Positions 24,606 to 38,029 of a stretch of DNA of 64,000 nucleotides are shown here, piece after piece. Source of the stretch: Piper betle (lineage: Eukaryota > Streptophyta > Magnoliopsida > Piperales > Piperaceae); contig JAURVB010003142.1 in assembly GCA_033002965.1 (NCBI GenBank), positions 62,001 through 126,000 of the forward strand. Direction: 5' to 3'. Positions within the stretch are counted from its first letter, which is position 1. The number at the start of each line of letters is the position of its first letter. A program made the translations under genes and the position numbers. The notes under the pieces were generated by a model, which saw only the letters and a list, made by a program, of their open reading frames with translations, made no database searches and was not told the origin of the DNA.

Positions 24606-26883
24606 AATGTTCAGTAACAAGTTATTACTGCTCTAAAAATAACTATAACAAACCGGCAAATGAGAGCTGACTCTCATTTTGGAAAAACCATATACATCTT
24701 CTGTTGAACTCTCATAATGGCATTTACTGGAGCCATCGGGTCATGGACCCAACAACTCCCTTAACTAATTGGTCTACTGATGCCTCTCTAAGCATTTCTC
24801 TATTTCCTTTTCTGTCCCTTGGGACTACCAATATATCCTAAGCCCCTTCCTTTCCTCCACATATCTCATGGTCTCGAGCATGAAGGTTGAGTACTCTCAG
24901 GCAGCCACCTTCAGCACTCCTTGAACCACATGTCTGAACATGCGTTGTACTAAATAATACCCTCCACATTTCTCAGGTGTAAGGAACTCAAAATGTAAAG
25001 TTATCAGGATCCCTCAGGAATGGAACAACCTCTCACTAATCCAGAGCCCATTGTACGTGCGAGCTAGTTTCACCTTCTCTCATCTTACTAAAAACTCGAT
25101 AAAAATATTTATATACTTCTGAAAGGATATATATAATAGGCCCGATGGCAACTTACTGATGGATCTTATTTTCAAAATCAGACTCGAGGGATCTCATGTT
25201 TGAGGGTTATTAATCCGAAAAACTATTAGCCAATGCACAAGAGTTAAGTAGGATCGGCTAAATGACCAGAGTTAAGTGGGATCTAATAAAATACCACTTA
25301 ACCCGTCCTGCAAACGATAAATCAAATCTCTATAGATGAAGCGGTAAATTAGGGCCTAGTCGTAAACGAACATAGTAGAAGCTCCAAGCGAGACCACGTG
25401 CCTAGGCAACAAGCTCCTACTTCAGCACCTACACAATTAAATTAAATGCTAATGCCCAAGCTAGTTATATAATGCATAAATGAAATGGATGCATGGAAAT
25501 CATTACAAAATTAATTAATACTATTATTATACAAAATTAATTAATACTATTATCATACAAAATTAATTAATACTATTATTACTAACATCATTATAAGGCT
25601 ATCAACAAATAAATTAATTTAACAACTCAACAATTTAAAATCTTCTTATCATTACTTTTAACTAGTTGACTACATCACAATTTCTAACCTTATTGTCATA
25701 TCATATCAATTCTCATTTTGAATTAACTTCCTAATCAAATAATTAATTAACCTACACAATTATAACCCTAATACCTAACTTCCCAATTTTTTACCTCATC
25801 ATAACATATTTAATTTCCTAATCAAATAATTTGAAGTATCATTAATCATTATCAATTCTAAATTCATAACGTAATTTATTAATCAATAGACATATGAACA
25901 TATTCACAAAAATATGAATAATTCGTAAAAATTATGAATGATATACATAATAATCAAAATGCATCAAAATCTGAAATTTGAGAAGCTAAACACGTGTTCA
26001 CAATGATTCAGATTCGAATCTATGATGATGGCAGCAGCGTGCACAGATGTTGAACGGTGTCAAGGAGTGGATGTCATGGCTGGGATTTGGCCAATAAGGA
26101 AGGATGAGGGGGCTAGGTGGGTCTAGTAGTATGGCAAGGCCATTGACTGAAAATTGGTCGCTAGATGATGGTGTTGTCGACAGCCAAATTAGGGAAGCAG
26201 GGGTGCTAGTTAGAGGAGAGGGAAGGGGAAAGAGGGAAAGAAAGCTTGATTAGGGAGGGCCTCGCCAGACAGTGACTGACGATGGCAACCAACGGTGGCG
26301 AGACAAGGTAAGAGGAGGAAGAAGGGAAGGGCTATGGTGGGACGACAGCTGGTGACGACAGCTGGGTGACGACGGCATAGCCTAGCGGTAGCGGTGCGAC
26401 CGGTGGTGATAGTTGCTAGCTATGGGATGAGGTAGGGAGGCGTCAGGTAGAGGTGGATCATCGGGAGGAATGGAAGGATCAGGAAGAATAACGCGATGTC
26501 AAAAATAATAAATAAATTCAAAAAATAATAAAAATATTATAAAATAAAATACACTCAATAACCATAATATGACATGTTCTAAACCTATCAACCCACCCAA
26601 AATATTAACTAACGCGTCTTAACACGATAAATGACCAAATTCTAATTTTACGATCCACTAAAATAAAAAATTGGACATACTATCATATACTTTGATAACT
26701 CATTCTGCTGCTGCCTTATTGACGTTATCATTATATACTTGGATATACATGACCCTCATAATTCATAACATACAGTCGGCCTTAGTTCAAAACGCATATT
26801 CTGAAACTGACTCAACCAAAACAAACTGTCGAACCAACCACCATCTGACTAATAAACCCTCAACTCGAGTCGTAGGTTTTACA
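24291..26883 (-). mobile_element. Reverse Ty3/gypsy LTR remnant (copy C)
   Basis: The order of blocks matches copy A: 'acccacctgctgaac', a long (TA)n, 'gagctgactctcatttt', the conserved module at 24870-25040, and 'aacccgtcctgcaaacg'. It ends 'caactcgagtcgtaggttttaca' at 26883, the reverse complement of the LTR start TGTAAAACC. An ATTAATTAATACTATTAT triplication lies at about 25507-25580. The GC-rich part (about 26030-26480) is again non-coding. This is the last transposon sequence before the gene island. Confidence 0.7.
24552..24601. repeat. (TA)n microsatellite
   Basis: About 25 uninterrupted units inside LTR copy C. The same position in related LTRs (12942 and 15388) is also AT-repetitive. 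Confidence 0.9.
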
Positions 26884-27912
26884 TGCTAGATGCGGCAGTA
26901 GGCAGTAAACTTAGTCGTGATCTAGCTGACACAACCTAATCCAACCGCCAACGACGTCGAGGTGGGGGTAGGTTTTTTTCTTATATTTCTTTTAAGAAAA
27001 AAAGGATAGATTTAGGATGGCACAACCTCATCCGAATGCCGATGACATTGATTTGGGTAAGGCTTTTACTTAAAAAAAAGGATAGATCCTGTCTATCCTT
27101 ATAATCATACAACCAAGATTAAACTTTGGAATTTCCTGCCCAGGCTCACCTAAGCTTCTTTAAATATAAAGTATACCCGTTTATGTTTATACCCTGCTTG
27201 AATTCATTTAAATTTGAATAGTAATACTAACACTAATATGCTAAACTAAAGCTTGAAAGGTGAAGAAAATCCGTGCCGATTCATCCGATGAAACCGTCTA
27301 CATTAAAAAATTCCCGAGACAAACGAGCCCAATTATAGCAGGCAAAGTTGCCTAACTGTTTATTTATTTATTTTCTCGAACAATTAATTAATTAATTAAT
27401 TAATTAATTAATTAATAATATTGTAAAAGAAAAAAGAAAACTAACAAAAAAATAAACGCCCAAAAAGGGAGGGGGATGAGAGAAGAAAAGAGACGAAGGG
27501 GGGACTTGGGCAAATCACAAGCCAAGCCCAGGGAGGCCGTCGTCGTGACTGAGTTTGGCGCAGGCACCTCCTCTCCCCTCCCCAACCTTCCTCAAACGCA
27601 ACAACCTCCTCCATCATTCCGCCTTCTTCCGACCTTGATTCCATTGATTGGCTCTGATCCGTAGCAACCCCTCCCCAATTCCTCTCTCTCCTCGTCTTCT
27701 TTGTTCTCCTCCATCAATTTTATTGCTTCGTGCTACTGCTACTTGTTGTTGTGTTTCTGGGCTTGATTGCTCGATTGTGCGATTGAGCGATTGATTGCCA
27801 GCCAATGGGTTTGGAGTCGTCGGGAACGTAATCATCCCTTTTGATTTCTTCCCTTCCGTGGGCCCGTAGATTATTACTATTATTGTTGGTATTATTGTTA
27901 TTATTCGATTCC
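26884..27912 (+). promoter_or_regulatory. Upstream region and probable 5' UTR of the YAK1-like gene
   Basis: No gene is seen. 26925-26975 and 27015-27065 form a diverged tandem repeat ('cacaacct.atcc', 'ggatagatttaggatgg'). A (TTAA)n tract lies at 27384-27418. From about 27470 the sequence turns C/T-rich ('cctcctctcccctcccc', 'cctctctctcctcg'), typical of a plant 5' UTR. The exact transcription start cannot be read from the sequence. Confidence 0.4.
27384..27418. repeat. (TTAA)n microsatellite
   Basis: Eight or so tandem AATT units in the promoter region. Confidence 0.85.
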
Positions 27913-28057
27913 ATGGAAGAGGGGGTGTCGGGGGACGGCGATTCTCCAATTCCGTCGTCTTCCGACGGAGTCCGTTGTTGGAAGGGTGCTTTCCGTCCGT
28001 ATGCCAACTCCGCCCTCCACTTCCCCCGCCTCTCTCCGGGTCGTCGTCAAAAGACCT
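27913..28057 (+). other. Probable true N-terminus of YAK1-like gene, one base out of frame
   Basis: The frame from ATG 27913 reads MEEGVSGDGDS then [12 protein letters not shown], which resembles the acidic start and FxFRPY motif of plant YAK1 proteins. The exon end, however, needs the next frame ([11 protein letters not shown]) to join exon 2 ([10 protein letters not shown]). A one-base length change is needed between them. The C5 run at 28023-28027 is the likeliest place. If the sequence is correct, 27913 would be an out-of-frame upstream start and translation would begin at 28001. Confidence 0.6.
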
Positions 28058-31000
28058 GTAAGTGTTCTTGTGTATGTGTTTCTTGCCCGATTTGGTCTTT
28101 TGCCATGCAATGCTTATTTGTTCCTGGAAAACTCGATGTTGGCGACAAAAGGTTGGCTTGTTTAGGGATGCGTCTTCTAAGAGTTGGCTTTTTGTTTTTG
28201 TTGTATGTTGAGTGCGGTTTTTACTTCGAAAGTTCGGTTCTTTGTTGTTGTTTTTCTTAGTAAAAGAAGCAAATTTAAACGCTGATCTGAAAGGCGGTGG
28301 CTGACTAGTTAATGATGAGTGATGTCCCAGAGGGATTGGTTAATTGACTTGGTTGCAGCTTGAAAAACAAGTTTGGAACTGCCCGTTAGCTCCTGTGTAC
28401 AATTGTTGTGTGATCCTCCCGGACGGGGTGAAAAGCATTGTGCGCTCTGTCCAAACTTTCATTGCTGGGATGAAGTAAAAAATTGGGCTTGTTCATGTAC
28501 ATGCTTGAAGCCCTTTAGCAGCTTCTAGGATAAATCAGAATTGCAGTTTCAGTTAAAGGTGTTCAATGAGCTACCACATGATGCAATAATGCTTCTTCTT
28601 TCTCTTTTTCTTATCTCTTTGCTATCACTGATTGTCTTTAAATTTGTTTGCATCATTCTTTTTTTATAGCATCTGGTTCTCTTTGAATAGTTACAACTTC
28701 AAGGCCTCGTTTTTGTGCAGCTTTTGGCGAGATTGACGAAAGATATTGTTGAAACCTATACTACTTGTAATCCAGAATTCAAATATTCCGAAGCAAATAA
28801 CCCAAAAAGGTTTCTCACAAGTCCGTCCATTGGATTGAAAAATGAGGGCTGCGATAATGTGAATTCAGATCTCATCTTAAGTGTGAACTATGTTCTCATC
28901 AATGACTTCCAACAAAGGTAGGGTTTTATCTTGTCCTTTATTCATGTTTCATGAATTCAGAGTTAGATTCCTTATTGTATGTATTTTCTTTGTGTTATAT
29001 GGATAATTTTCGTAATAAAAAATATGACATGGTAAGAAAAAGGAGCCACATTTAAATCCAGTATTTTGAAGAGTTCATCTGAGTGGAGCGAAGGGGGAGG
29101 AAGGGGTTTGTTAAAATCTAATTGTCTGCCGATTTCAGCCCTATCAGATTTGTTGCTTCCCTATATTTTTGTGAAATTTTTAAAATGACTGCTGAGAGCA
29201 CATCTCTAATTGATGTTGCTGAGCCCCCTAATTCTTTCAAGGTTCTTTTTCATTACCTATATTTTTGTGGTAGTCCCCCAAATTCAGTCGTGTTGCTCAT
29301 GCAATGAGTTTCTCAGTATTTCATTATGTTTTGTTTATAAAATCATACATTGCATCACAGTTCAATGTAAACTATTAACTGCTTGACATATGAACGAATT
29401 TGAGAATCACCATTGTCCTTGACTCCCCCATGACACCTCTAACGTGTTCATGTCATGGACTTTGGACAACTGTCTTATTCTTCTTGTAATTAGCTGTCCA
29501 TGATATTACACATTAGACAAGAAAAACGCTCTCAATTGTAGTAGGCATTAATGGATCTGTTCCATCTCAACATGGCCACCATCTTTATGTTCTATTACTT
29601 GACTTGATTGGAAGAGAGTGATGGATGGTGAGGATAGGTGGAAATGCATTCCTGCTTTTATTATATTTATTTAAGTGGTTTTCTATTCTGTAACAAGTAA
29701 AACTGTCTTCACTCCCGACAGTGGAAATGGGAATGGACTCATGGGAGACCTTTGAGATTCTCAATGTAACAGGATAATTTGAATCATTTAATTTGTCTGT
29801 TTGGGATTGCATCTAGTAGAATGGTTGATATGGCTGACCATGTCAACTATTATATACCCCATAAATTTAATTAATTACCATCATGTGAAAAAATTAATAG
29901 GGCACTCACTTTGTTAAAATGTGGTGGTTGCATGATTAATTTAAACCATGAGGGGCTGCAAATGATATTTGTGTGAAAATATTTGAGCTGAGTACAGCTG
30001 GCTAGCACTCCCTTCCAATTGTCATACGTCACACGCTACTTAGGGACAGGCAGTGTGCCTTGCTTCTGAAGGTCATGCCTTACTTTTTACTTAACCATTC
30101 TTAAAGTGTTTTTGAAGGAGGTACTGAATGTATCTGCAAGTTCTGCTTTTAAATGTTGGGATGTGTGGGTATCAAGTCGATTTGACTTGCAAATGATGGC
30201 AGATCTATAAGTAACTGGAACAATGATGATAACTATCTTTGTATGTAATCAGGTATATTGTCAAGGATATTCTTGGCCAAGGGACATTTGGACAAGTTGC
30301 TAAGTGTCAGGTTTCAGAAACTGATAATTATGTTGCTGTCAAAATCATAAAAAATCAACTTGCGTATTACCAACAAGCAATTGTGGAAGTGATGATTCTG
30401 AATATGGTAAATGTGATTGCTGCTTTTTTTTATTTGTTATTCAAAAAGCTACCCTGAACTGAAAAGTGATTTTCAATCTGCAGCTGAACACAAAATTTGA
30501 CCCTGAAGACAAGAATCATATAGTTCGTGTTCTTGATTATTTTATGCATCAAAGTCACTTATGCATCACATTTGAAATGCTTGGATCAAATCTGTAAGTT
30601 GAATGCCTTCTTCATGATAATTTTATTTGAACTTCAAACAAATATTAGAATTTGATGGATGTAAAAGTTTTTTATGAGCTTCTTGTTATGTTTTACCCAG
30701 ATACGAACTTATACGGCATAATTCATTCAAAGGATTGCCGCTTAGCATCATCCGAGACTTCTCTAAGCAGGTTTCATCTAAAAATAGTGATGCTTCGTGC
30801 ATGCCCATTTTTTGTGGAACCACTGTCAGAGAAATATATATTGAAATATTATTTTCCTTCTGGTATTTAACTTGCTAGATTCTACGAGCATTAGTTGTAA
30901 TGAAAGAAGCAGGTGTAATCCATTGCGATCTCAAGCCAGAAAACATTCTAATGTCAACCAGGTTAGATGTTTGCCATTATTATCGACTGCTAGTGTTGCT

Positions 31001-34000
31001 TTTGTTCTTATGTAAGTTTGAAAGTTCTGGTCTCTGCCACACAGATTGAATCAGCCAGAAGTTAAGATTATTGATTTTGGGTCTGCTTGTTTGGAGAATC
31101 AAACAGTTTACTCCTATATTCAGGTTTGTCTTTGACAAGAGTTGTTATTTCATGAACTATACATGACATGACTCATTCTGACTCTGTTGATCATTCCTTT
31201 TCATTCCCCTGTTCTACAGAGCCGCTACTACAGGTCACCTGAAGTTCTTCTTGGTTACCCGTATCCTTGAGAATGTAATTTATAGTTGTTACCGTATGAA
31301 CTTTTTCTGCCTCCAATAGGGAATCTAGTTGTTCTGCTTGACCAAATTCACCAGATATACCACTGCCATTGATATGTGGTCTTTTGGATGTGTTGTTGCT
31401 GAGTTATATCTGGGGCTTCCATTGTTCCCAGGAGCTTCAGAGTATGATCTTCTTAAGAGAATGATTGACACTTTGGGGTATACATTTCTTACTCTTTAAT
31501 TATGAAGCTTTGTTGTAACTATGTAACTATTTTCCAGTCTAAAAGCATGCAAACACAATCTAACATTGAGTTAGTATTTGTGTCTTTCCACATTCTGCTT
31601 TCTGAATAGTCTCTTTATGTATCATCGGATAGGGAGCAGCCACCTGATCATATGTTGAGGGTTGCAAAAAATACTAATAAGTTTTTCAAGCATGTTGGTG
31701 GTTTCCATCACTTGGTCGAAGATGATGTAAGTAGGAGGGGAAGAAATGCCTATCAGCTACTATCTATAGAAGAATGTGAAGCTGTAAGTTTTCTTTCTCC
31801 AATGAAATTAGTAAAGGTATGAAGTGGTAATGTGTAAAATCTCACTTTATTCCTGGCCTTCTATTGCTAGAGAAACACAAAGAAACCAGTGATGGGAAAG
31901 CAATATTTCAATTTTGTGAAACTCAACGATATTGTGAAAAACTATCCTTATCGGAAGAATCTATCAGATGAGGAGATGTCAGAAGGTTTGTTTTCAACTA
32001 ATTGCTGTACTAATAGGGACTGGTTTTATATTCTATTAATCTGATGGAGGTGGACACTTTGTTGTTTCAGAAAACCGTAGTCGTTTGGCATTGATGGATT
32101 TTCTTAGGGGTCTTGTAGAATTTGACCCAATGAAGCGGTGGTCCCCTATGCAGGTAATTGTTTGATTATGTTGGGCATTATTTAAGATTACTTTTGTTAA
32201 TTTAATCAAAGTGATGCATCTATTGTATTTATGTTACACAGGCAGTGCAGCATCCTTTTGTCACTGGTGAACCTTTTATTTGCCCCTACAAACCTTCTCC
32301 TGAGACCCCTCGCATTGTAAGTATTATCATGTATGCCTGTTGTCAGTTTTTAATATCAATGCTTTAATCACTTTACCTCACTTTTGCTTATTATTCTCAA
32401 ACCAGTTTGATCAATTATGCTTCTATTTGAATGAAAGTCGTATGAAAGTTGCATTTTGATGATCTGAACTTTCTGTACTTAGCATATGGGTCAGAATGTT
32501 CTGGTGGACCACAATCCTGGGGGAGGTCACTGGTTTGCTGCGGGACTGTCTCCTCAGGTTGGTGTTTTTTTATGTTATTTGAACTATATTTCTGTTTCTA
32601 TTTGAATTTGTGTGGAGAAGGCATGCCGAATGATGGAGTTTCGATGGATATCATATAGACTGAACTAATGTAATAAATCCACAACCCAAATCCTATCTAG
32701 ATGGTCTAACCACTTGTCCCAAAAGCTCAAGCTATTAGGAAAGGGAACCACTAAATATTTACTTAAACACTCTCCCTCACGTGCAAGCAAACTTTTTAAG
32801 CTTAGCATGTGAACAAACACAAACACAGGGTATATAGTCCATTGGTAATAACATAGGGTAAAATAATATTTCTCCAATTATATATAGCCAAAGGGATTCA
32901 AACCTTAGATGGTCTAACCATGGGGTACTAGTACCATGTAAATTTTAGATAGTTTAACTATTTGTCCCAAAAACTCAAGTTATTAGGAAAGAGAACACTA
33001 AATATTTACTTCAACACTATCATTTAACTTTTTGCCCCCCATACCCAAACGTGAGCATTTACTAACCCGAATCGAGCCATTTAAATCCTATTAAACAATG
33101 AATAGCTGAGTATTTGGTTCCTCATTACTATTGGTACAACGGTGTAAATCATTTGAATGCCCACTTAACCAGCACATAACAATAAGATCTACTGGCTTTT
33201 TTGAAAGTGTATATTGTATGCTATAGAGAACCAAATGAGCAACTAACATGATCCATAACATCACAATGTATACAGTAATCTAACTTTTACTCCGGGCAGC
33301 TTAAATATATAACGAGATTCAACAACCAGCAACTAGAACCTAACCACAAAAAGAAAGTGCCGATAATGAGCATAATTATTTCAAAAATCGTCTAAAAAGA
33401 TACATTATAGATGAATATAAACTGTATAACATATTTTAGAGCAACGGGGATACTTTTTGGGAGTGGTTGACCAATGGTTCTTGGCAAAAGCTGTACACCA
33501 AACGCTTAAGAATGACGTGATCTCCAAAAGAAAGAGACAATGGTAAAATAAAGGACAGAGAGGTCATACTCCTCAAATGAGGTTCCAGTTGAATATAACT
33601 CTGCAAAAGGAGCTTCATAGTCAAACTGAAACCTTCACTTCACATCTTTTATGATGGTCGTTGTCAACAAGGCAAAGTTGTCATAGACGGAGCAGAGCAT
33701 GAGAAGGGAAGAAGTGACAGAGTAGGGGAAAGATTCTACACGTAGTCAGGATAGCAACAGACAGCAATGGTGCGCTCAACAGTGGAGATGCTGTTAAAAA
33801 CAGTCTGTTTTATAAAATATCCTTGGCGTGACTTTTATGAGCTCTTCCAATTTAATGGTATGGTCCTGTGTTGATATTGTGTGTGCTTGTGAAATGATAA
33901 GAATTGCTCTTCCTGATTAGTTAGAGAAAACCCAAAAAAGTGTAGAAAATATTGACTCACGGCCACTATCTTAGACAATGCTATGTCATGTTAAAATATG

Positions 34001-36083
34001 CAATTTCTGAAAATCCCCTTCGTGGTGATGGTTGCGTCCATCTGAAATAGAGTTTGCTCCCCTGTTCATAATCTCCAAGCTGAAGGTTGGTTTTATTACA
34101 AGCTGATAAAGCCGAGCTCAAGCTGTGTAGAACTCTGCAGAACTTGGCTTCTTGGCACCCAGAGAGAAATTTGGGAAAGGCTTCACAAAGAAGCTTTAGA
34201 TACTATATGCTTTGATGCTCATTGCAACTTGTGCTATCACATGGCATGTTACCGATTTTAATGTTTTATTTTTGACATCTATGTACCTCCATTTTCAGTT
34301 TTACACCATTTTGAGCAGGTTTTTGTTTTGTAACCTGCTTAGGTTGCGAAAGTTAGCAAAGGCTATGTGCAAAACAGTTCTCAGTATCAGATGACCCCTG
34401 CTTGTCATGCTAGCAGTTATGGAAGTTTAGGAAGCTATGGAAGCTACAGTGAAGGACTTGGCCTTGGAGGAAGCTGTGGAAGTTATGGTGATAGTGGATT
34501 TTACGGATGCCATTCATCCTTTCTTGGTCATTCTGGTATGAGCATTCACCATCCTGGCGTGTCAGTCTTAGGTGTGAGTCCGGATGCTGCAAGGTGGAGA
34601 AATCAGCACATACCTCTTGGCAATGGCTTTGGTCCAAGTCCAGCTGGTGGATCTGTTCTTTGTTCAATGTCCCTTGGAGCTAGTCCTTCACAATATACTC
34701 CACCCAACTCTCAAATACAATTTTCAACTGGTTCTCCAGGGAAGTATTCGTCACCATCTTCTCCTGCAAGAAGCAGTGTAACTGGTATTCAAGGCTCACC
34801 CCTAGCCAAGGGAGCTACATCAAGCCACTTTCATGGAAGAAGGAACTTGGGATATAATCAAGGGGCTTCATTTATGCAACATCAAGAAGATAACCTCATC
34901 ATTCAACATTTTCATGGGCATAAACTTGATGCCACTAAGTGGAGTCATCTCCCTGATGGAAATGCTCATGGTGGGCATGTGACTTCTCCTCGAAGCGTGC
35001 AGCCAGCAAACCCTATGAGTCAGAGCTGGAGGCCACAGAAGGGTGGAAAAGGTGCTTCTGCAGGGTTATCTGTATGCCTTCATCACCAAGACAATAACCC
35101 ATTGTCCATTACTCATGACTCTCAGGGCACTTCATCCTCGGAGCATTCAGATAAATTGGAGAATAATTCCTCTCCACCAGATCCAGGGGATTGGGATCCC
35201 AATTACAGGCACATCTCGAGTCCTTGACCAATTTCTACCTGCTACCTTTTAAGTCTATGCAGCATAATTTTAATAAGACTTACAAATTTGTTTATTTTGA
35301 TCCAGTGATGAACTACTATTGCAAGATTTGTGTGTGGATGTGAACCATCTTACATCTGGCATTGTAAATGGCTTGCATCTTGGTCAACCTTCAAACTCCT
35401 TTTCTCAAGCAAGTGGAGGAGCAAGATATGATCATGGAAGCATCCGCACACGGGCTGAGTCAAGCACTTCAGCTTCAAATCGAAGGTGGCATGCATTTAC
35501 CATCCAATGCTTTATAGTCATTTTTTAAGCCTCCCCCAACCTAAAATAATGATAGCTTTAAAAATAAATAAATAATTACAAACCGTACTATGAAAATATC
35601 TATATTGACATGAATAAAGATAAGAATGTATGTATTGGTGGATTGCCAGGACAAGTATGGGGATGTCACTGTATCCACAATCTACTCCCAATATGTTATA
35701 TGAGACAAGTACTTGCCATACTTCACGACCTAGTGCAAATCAGCCTTCAGTGTCACATTTTGTGACACATGTCTTGCCACAAAATTTGCCAAGTCGTTTC
35801 AGTCAGCCGCAGCAGCAATCAACTAACCGATCACAGTTTGGCCATGATCATTCTTTAGTTAGCCGTGGTCAGACTGCTACATCTGGTTGTAGCTCCACTG
35901 GCCCTACACATGCAACCGCACGCAGTGCGTTTACTGGTGGTGGCATGTATTGGGGTAAGTTTTCAATTAACATTTGTGGTTCAAATTCATGTGTTTTAGC
36001 TGGTGTATTTTCTTTTTTTTTCATATTTGGAACCTATATTATTTTCTGGTTTTGAAATGGCAATTACAGGGAAGAGAAGATAG
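28001..36083 (+). CDS. YAK1: YAK1-like dual-specificity (DYRK-family) protein kinase
   Basis: Eighteen exons encode about 925 residues, similar in length to plant YAK1, a DYRK-family regulator acting with TOR and ABA signalling. Exons: 28001-28057, 28721-28917, 30253-30406, 30484-30593, 30701-30770, 30879-30961, 31045-31123, 31220-31260, 31355-31477, 31633-31783, 31871-31985, 32071-32153, 32242-32316, 32483-32557, 34343-35208, 35306-35485, 35650-35954, 36070-36083. Exon phases agree throughout. Kinase motifs: GQGTFGQV (about 92-99), AVK lysine (114), HCDLKPEN (211-218), DFG (234-236) and the DYRK activation-loop YSY (246-248), then SRYYRSPEV. The C-terminal half is Ser/Gly/Tyr/Gln-rich, starting [11 protein letters not shown], and contains DPGDWDPNY. 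The first exon is odd: an FRPY-containing frame from ATG 27913 resembles the YAK1 N-terminus but is one base out of register with SLRVVVKRP. The in-frame ATG is 28001. Intron 15 has a GC donor. Intron 14 is 1.8 kb. The terminal mini-exon is the least certain part. Confidence 0.93.
32558..34342 (+). other. Long intron 14 of the YAK1-like gene
   Basis: The intron has GT and AG ends. It holds two diverged copies of a block, 'acttgtcccaaaagctcaag...ctaaatatttact', at about 32690-32780 and 32925-33025. This is a type of sequence that looks repeat-derived. No coding region is seen. Confidence 0.6.
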
Positions 36084-38029
36084 GATGAAAGAGTGCACAA
36101 AACCATAGTTAGAAGATACATATACTAGAATGCAGAAGTGGGGCTTTCCTTATGACAGGTAATCACAAGAGGACCGGTTTCCTCAATTTACTTTATCACT
36201 CTTTCATCATCGTCATCATCATCATTGCCAGAATCTTTATATATCCATCATCTGGGATTTAGATCGCCAATTGTTTGTTTTCATAATCTTGATCTTCACA
36301 AGAATATGGAAGTACTCCAACTGTGCTTTATAAAGGCAAATAACTGCATGTAAAGCATGTTGCATGATCTTACCTTGGTTCTATGAGTTATTTAGTACAT
36401 TGAGGCAATCCACATGACACTATTTTGTGTTTTAGGTTTTGCGAGTAGGATGACAACGTCCTCAGAATGGAACTCATTGCCTATGGTTCTTAACCCAAAT
36501 GTGGGGAGTGTCTTGTCATGTTGCATTTTTGAGGGTTCTTTTGATGCTTCTTATATGTGTGCCTCTTGTTTCTTTCAAAACAACAATACCGTTCAAAAGG
36601 AGAAAGGGATGTCCACACCTTATAACTGCCAGTATGTCGTCGCCTGATTAAGGCGGAGACTTTGGAAATTAGAAGGATTGCTTTACGTCACTATGCCTAC
36701 AGATGAGCTTTCGGTGCATTGCATTCTTGGAAATGAGAGTTGCAGTAGATAGTACATTTCCATGCTTGATGAAATGTCTTTTTCTTTGTTGGGCCATTGA
36801 TGGCAAACTACCTTTTAACGATGATTGCAGTGGTGCAGTCATTGTTATTGTGCTTCTTAATTATTTATTATTTGATAATACCTCCAAAGTTGCCATTTCT
36901 TTTGAATTTGTATGATTGATAGATTTAGGTTCACCACATTGCCATCTGTGTTTTTCTTGCTAACTCTTTCAAGTAAATCAATGGAAGTGGGTGATAGCTC
37001 TTGCCATATTATCACGCTAGAGTTGTTCAACAGTTCAAGTTTGGCTGGTTTGTCTACAATTTTAAATCGAGCTTATTGATATACGAGCTGATTTGAGTTT
37101 TGAGTAGAATTGGAGATTTAGTTTATACTAACCAATATTTCTGCTTTGTATAATCTTTATATATATACACGTATGAAACAAATGTTCACTCTTCTATTTT
37201 TAGATAAAACGTTCCCATTATTTCTCAGGAGTTACTAAAAAATACTAATATTTTAATCATCCGCTCTTAAAAAAAATCGTAAAAGATTTGGTATTAATAG
37301 CTAGAGAGATTTTTCATTGCCGTTCACACGAGCCCTCAGCAGAAAAACTCAAGATAAGTGATTTAAGTTAGGATTAATAGGTATTGATGAATAAAAGAGT
37401 TTTTGTTCGAATAATTTAATTATGAACTAAAATAAAATCCCCAGGCTAAGTAAAAGAAAAAACATGTGAGCATTTTTGGAGTATTATGCATAAATTCACA
37501 TGGTGCAGTATAACAAGGGCGTGGGTTGCAAACACCAAACATCATTGTAAAAAAGTACACCAGCGGCGAATAAATTCATCTGAATACGATGCCATAAGGT
37601 GCATGATCTAGCATTATTCTTTCGCTGGTGCCCATTTCAATTACATCAATTACCTCCGAACTCTTCCATACAAAATATTTCAGAACACTTTAAAAGCCAG
37701 ATTACTTGGTACTAGCTCAACTTTTCATAAGAATATCAGCTTAAAACGCAGACAAACACAAAAGTATGCATTTAATACAATTATCAGAGCTGACAATTTA
37801 ATGCAGAATATCCATGCAGAAGTAACATCCAGAAGAAATAGCAAACACAGAATCGATACAGATGGACGGCTGTTAATTCCTCAATCCACTATCTGTTTAA
37901 AACATCTTTTATTGATTTGGCATCACATTATGACATTTGATCCACTGGTATATCTCCTACAGAAAGAGAAGTGGCTTTTCTAAGCAACAGACACAAAGAA
38001 CAACACGAGTTTGGCAAAATGCATACAAC
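36084..38029. other. Convergent intergenic region, 3' UTRs
   Basis: The first few hundred bases probably hold the 3' UTR of the YAK1-like gene and the last few hundred that of the amylase-like gene. The small frames here (36414-36647, 36703-36915, 37801-37983) have no recognisable protein. About 36990-37130 contains 'gagctgatttgagttttgag', similar in style to hAT subterminal sequence, but it is too short to call. Confidence 0.5.

Noticed and set aside
25501..25585. Possible CRISPR-like or satellite array
   Set aside because: Only three direct copies of a ~30-bp AT-rich unit with no spacers. It is a local duplication inside an LTR.
27841..28260. 139-codon frame as an independent gene
   Set aside because: It overlaps YAK1 exon 1 and runs into intron 1 past a canonical GTAAGT donor.
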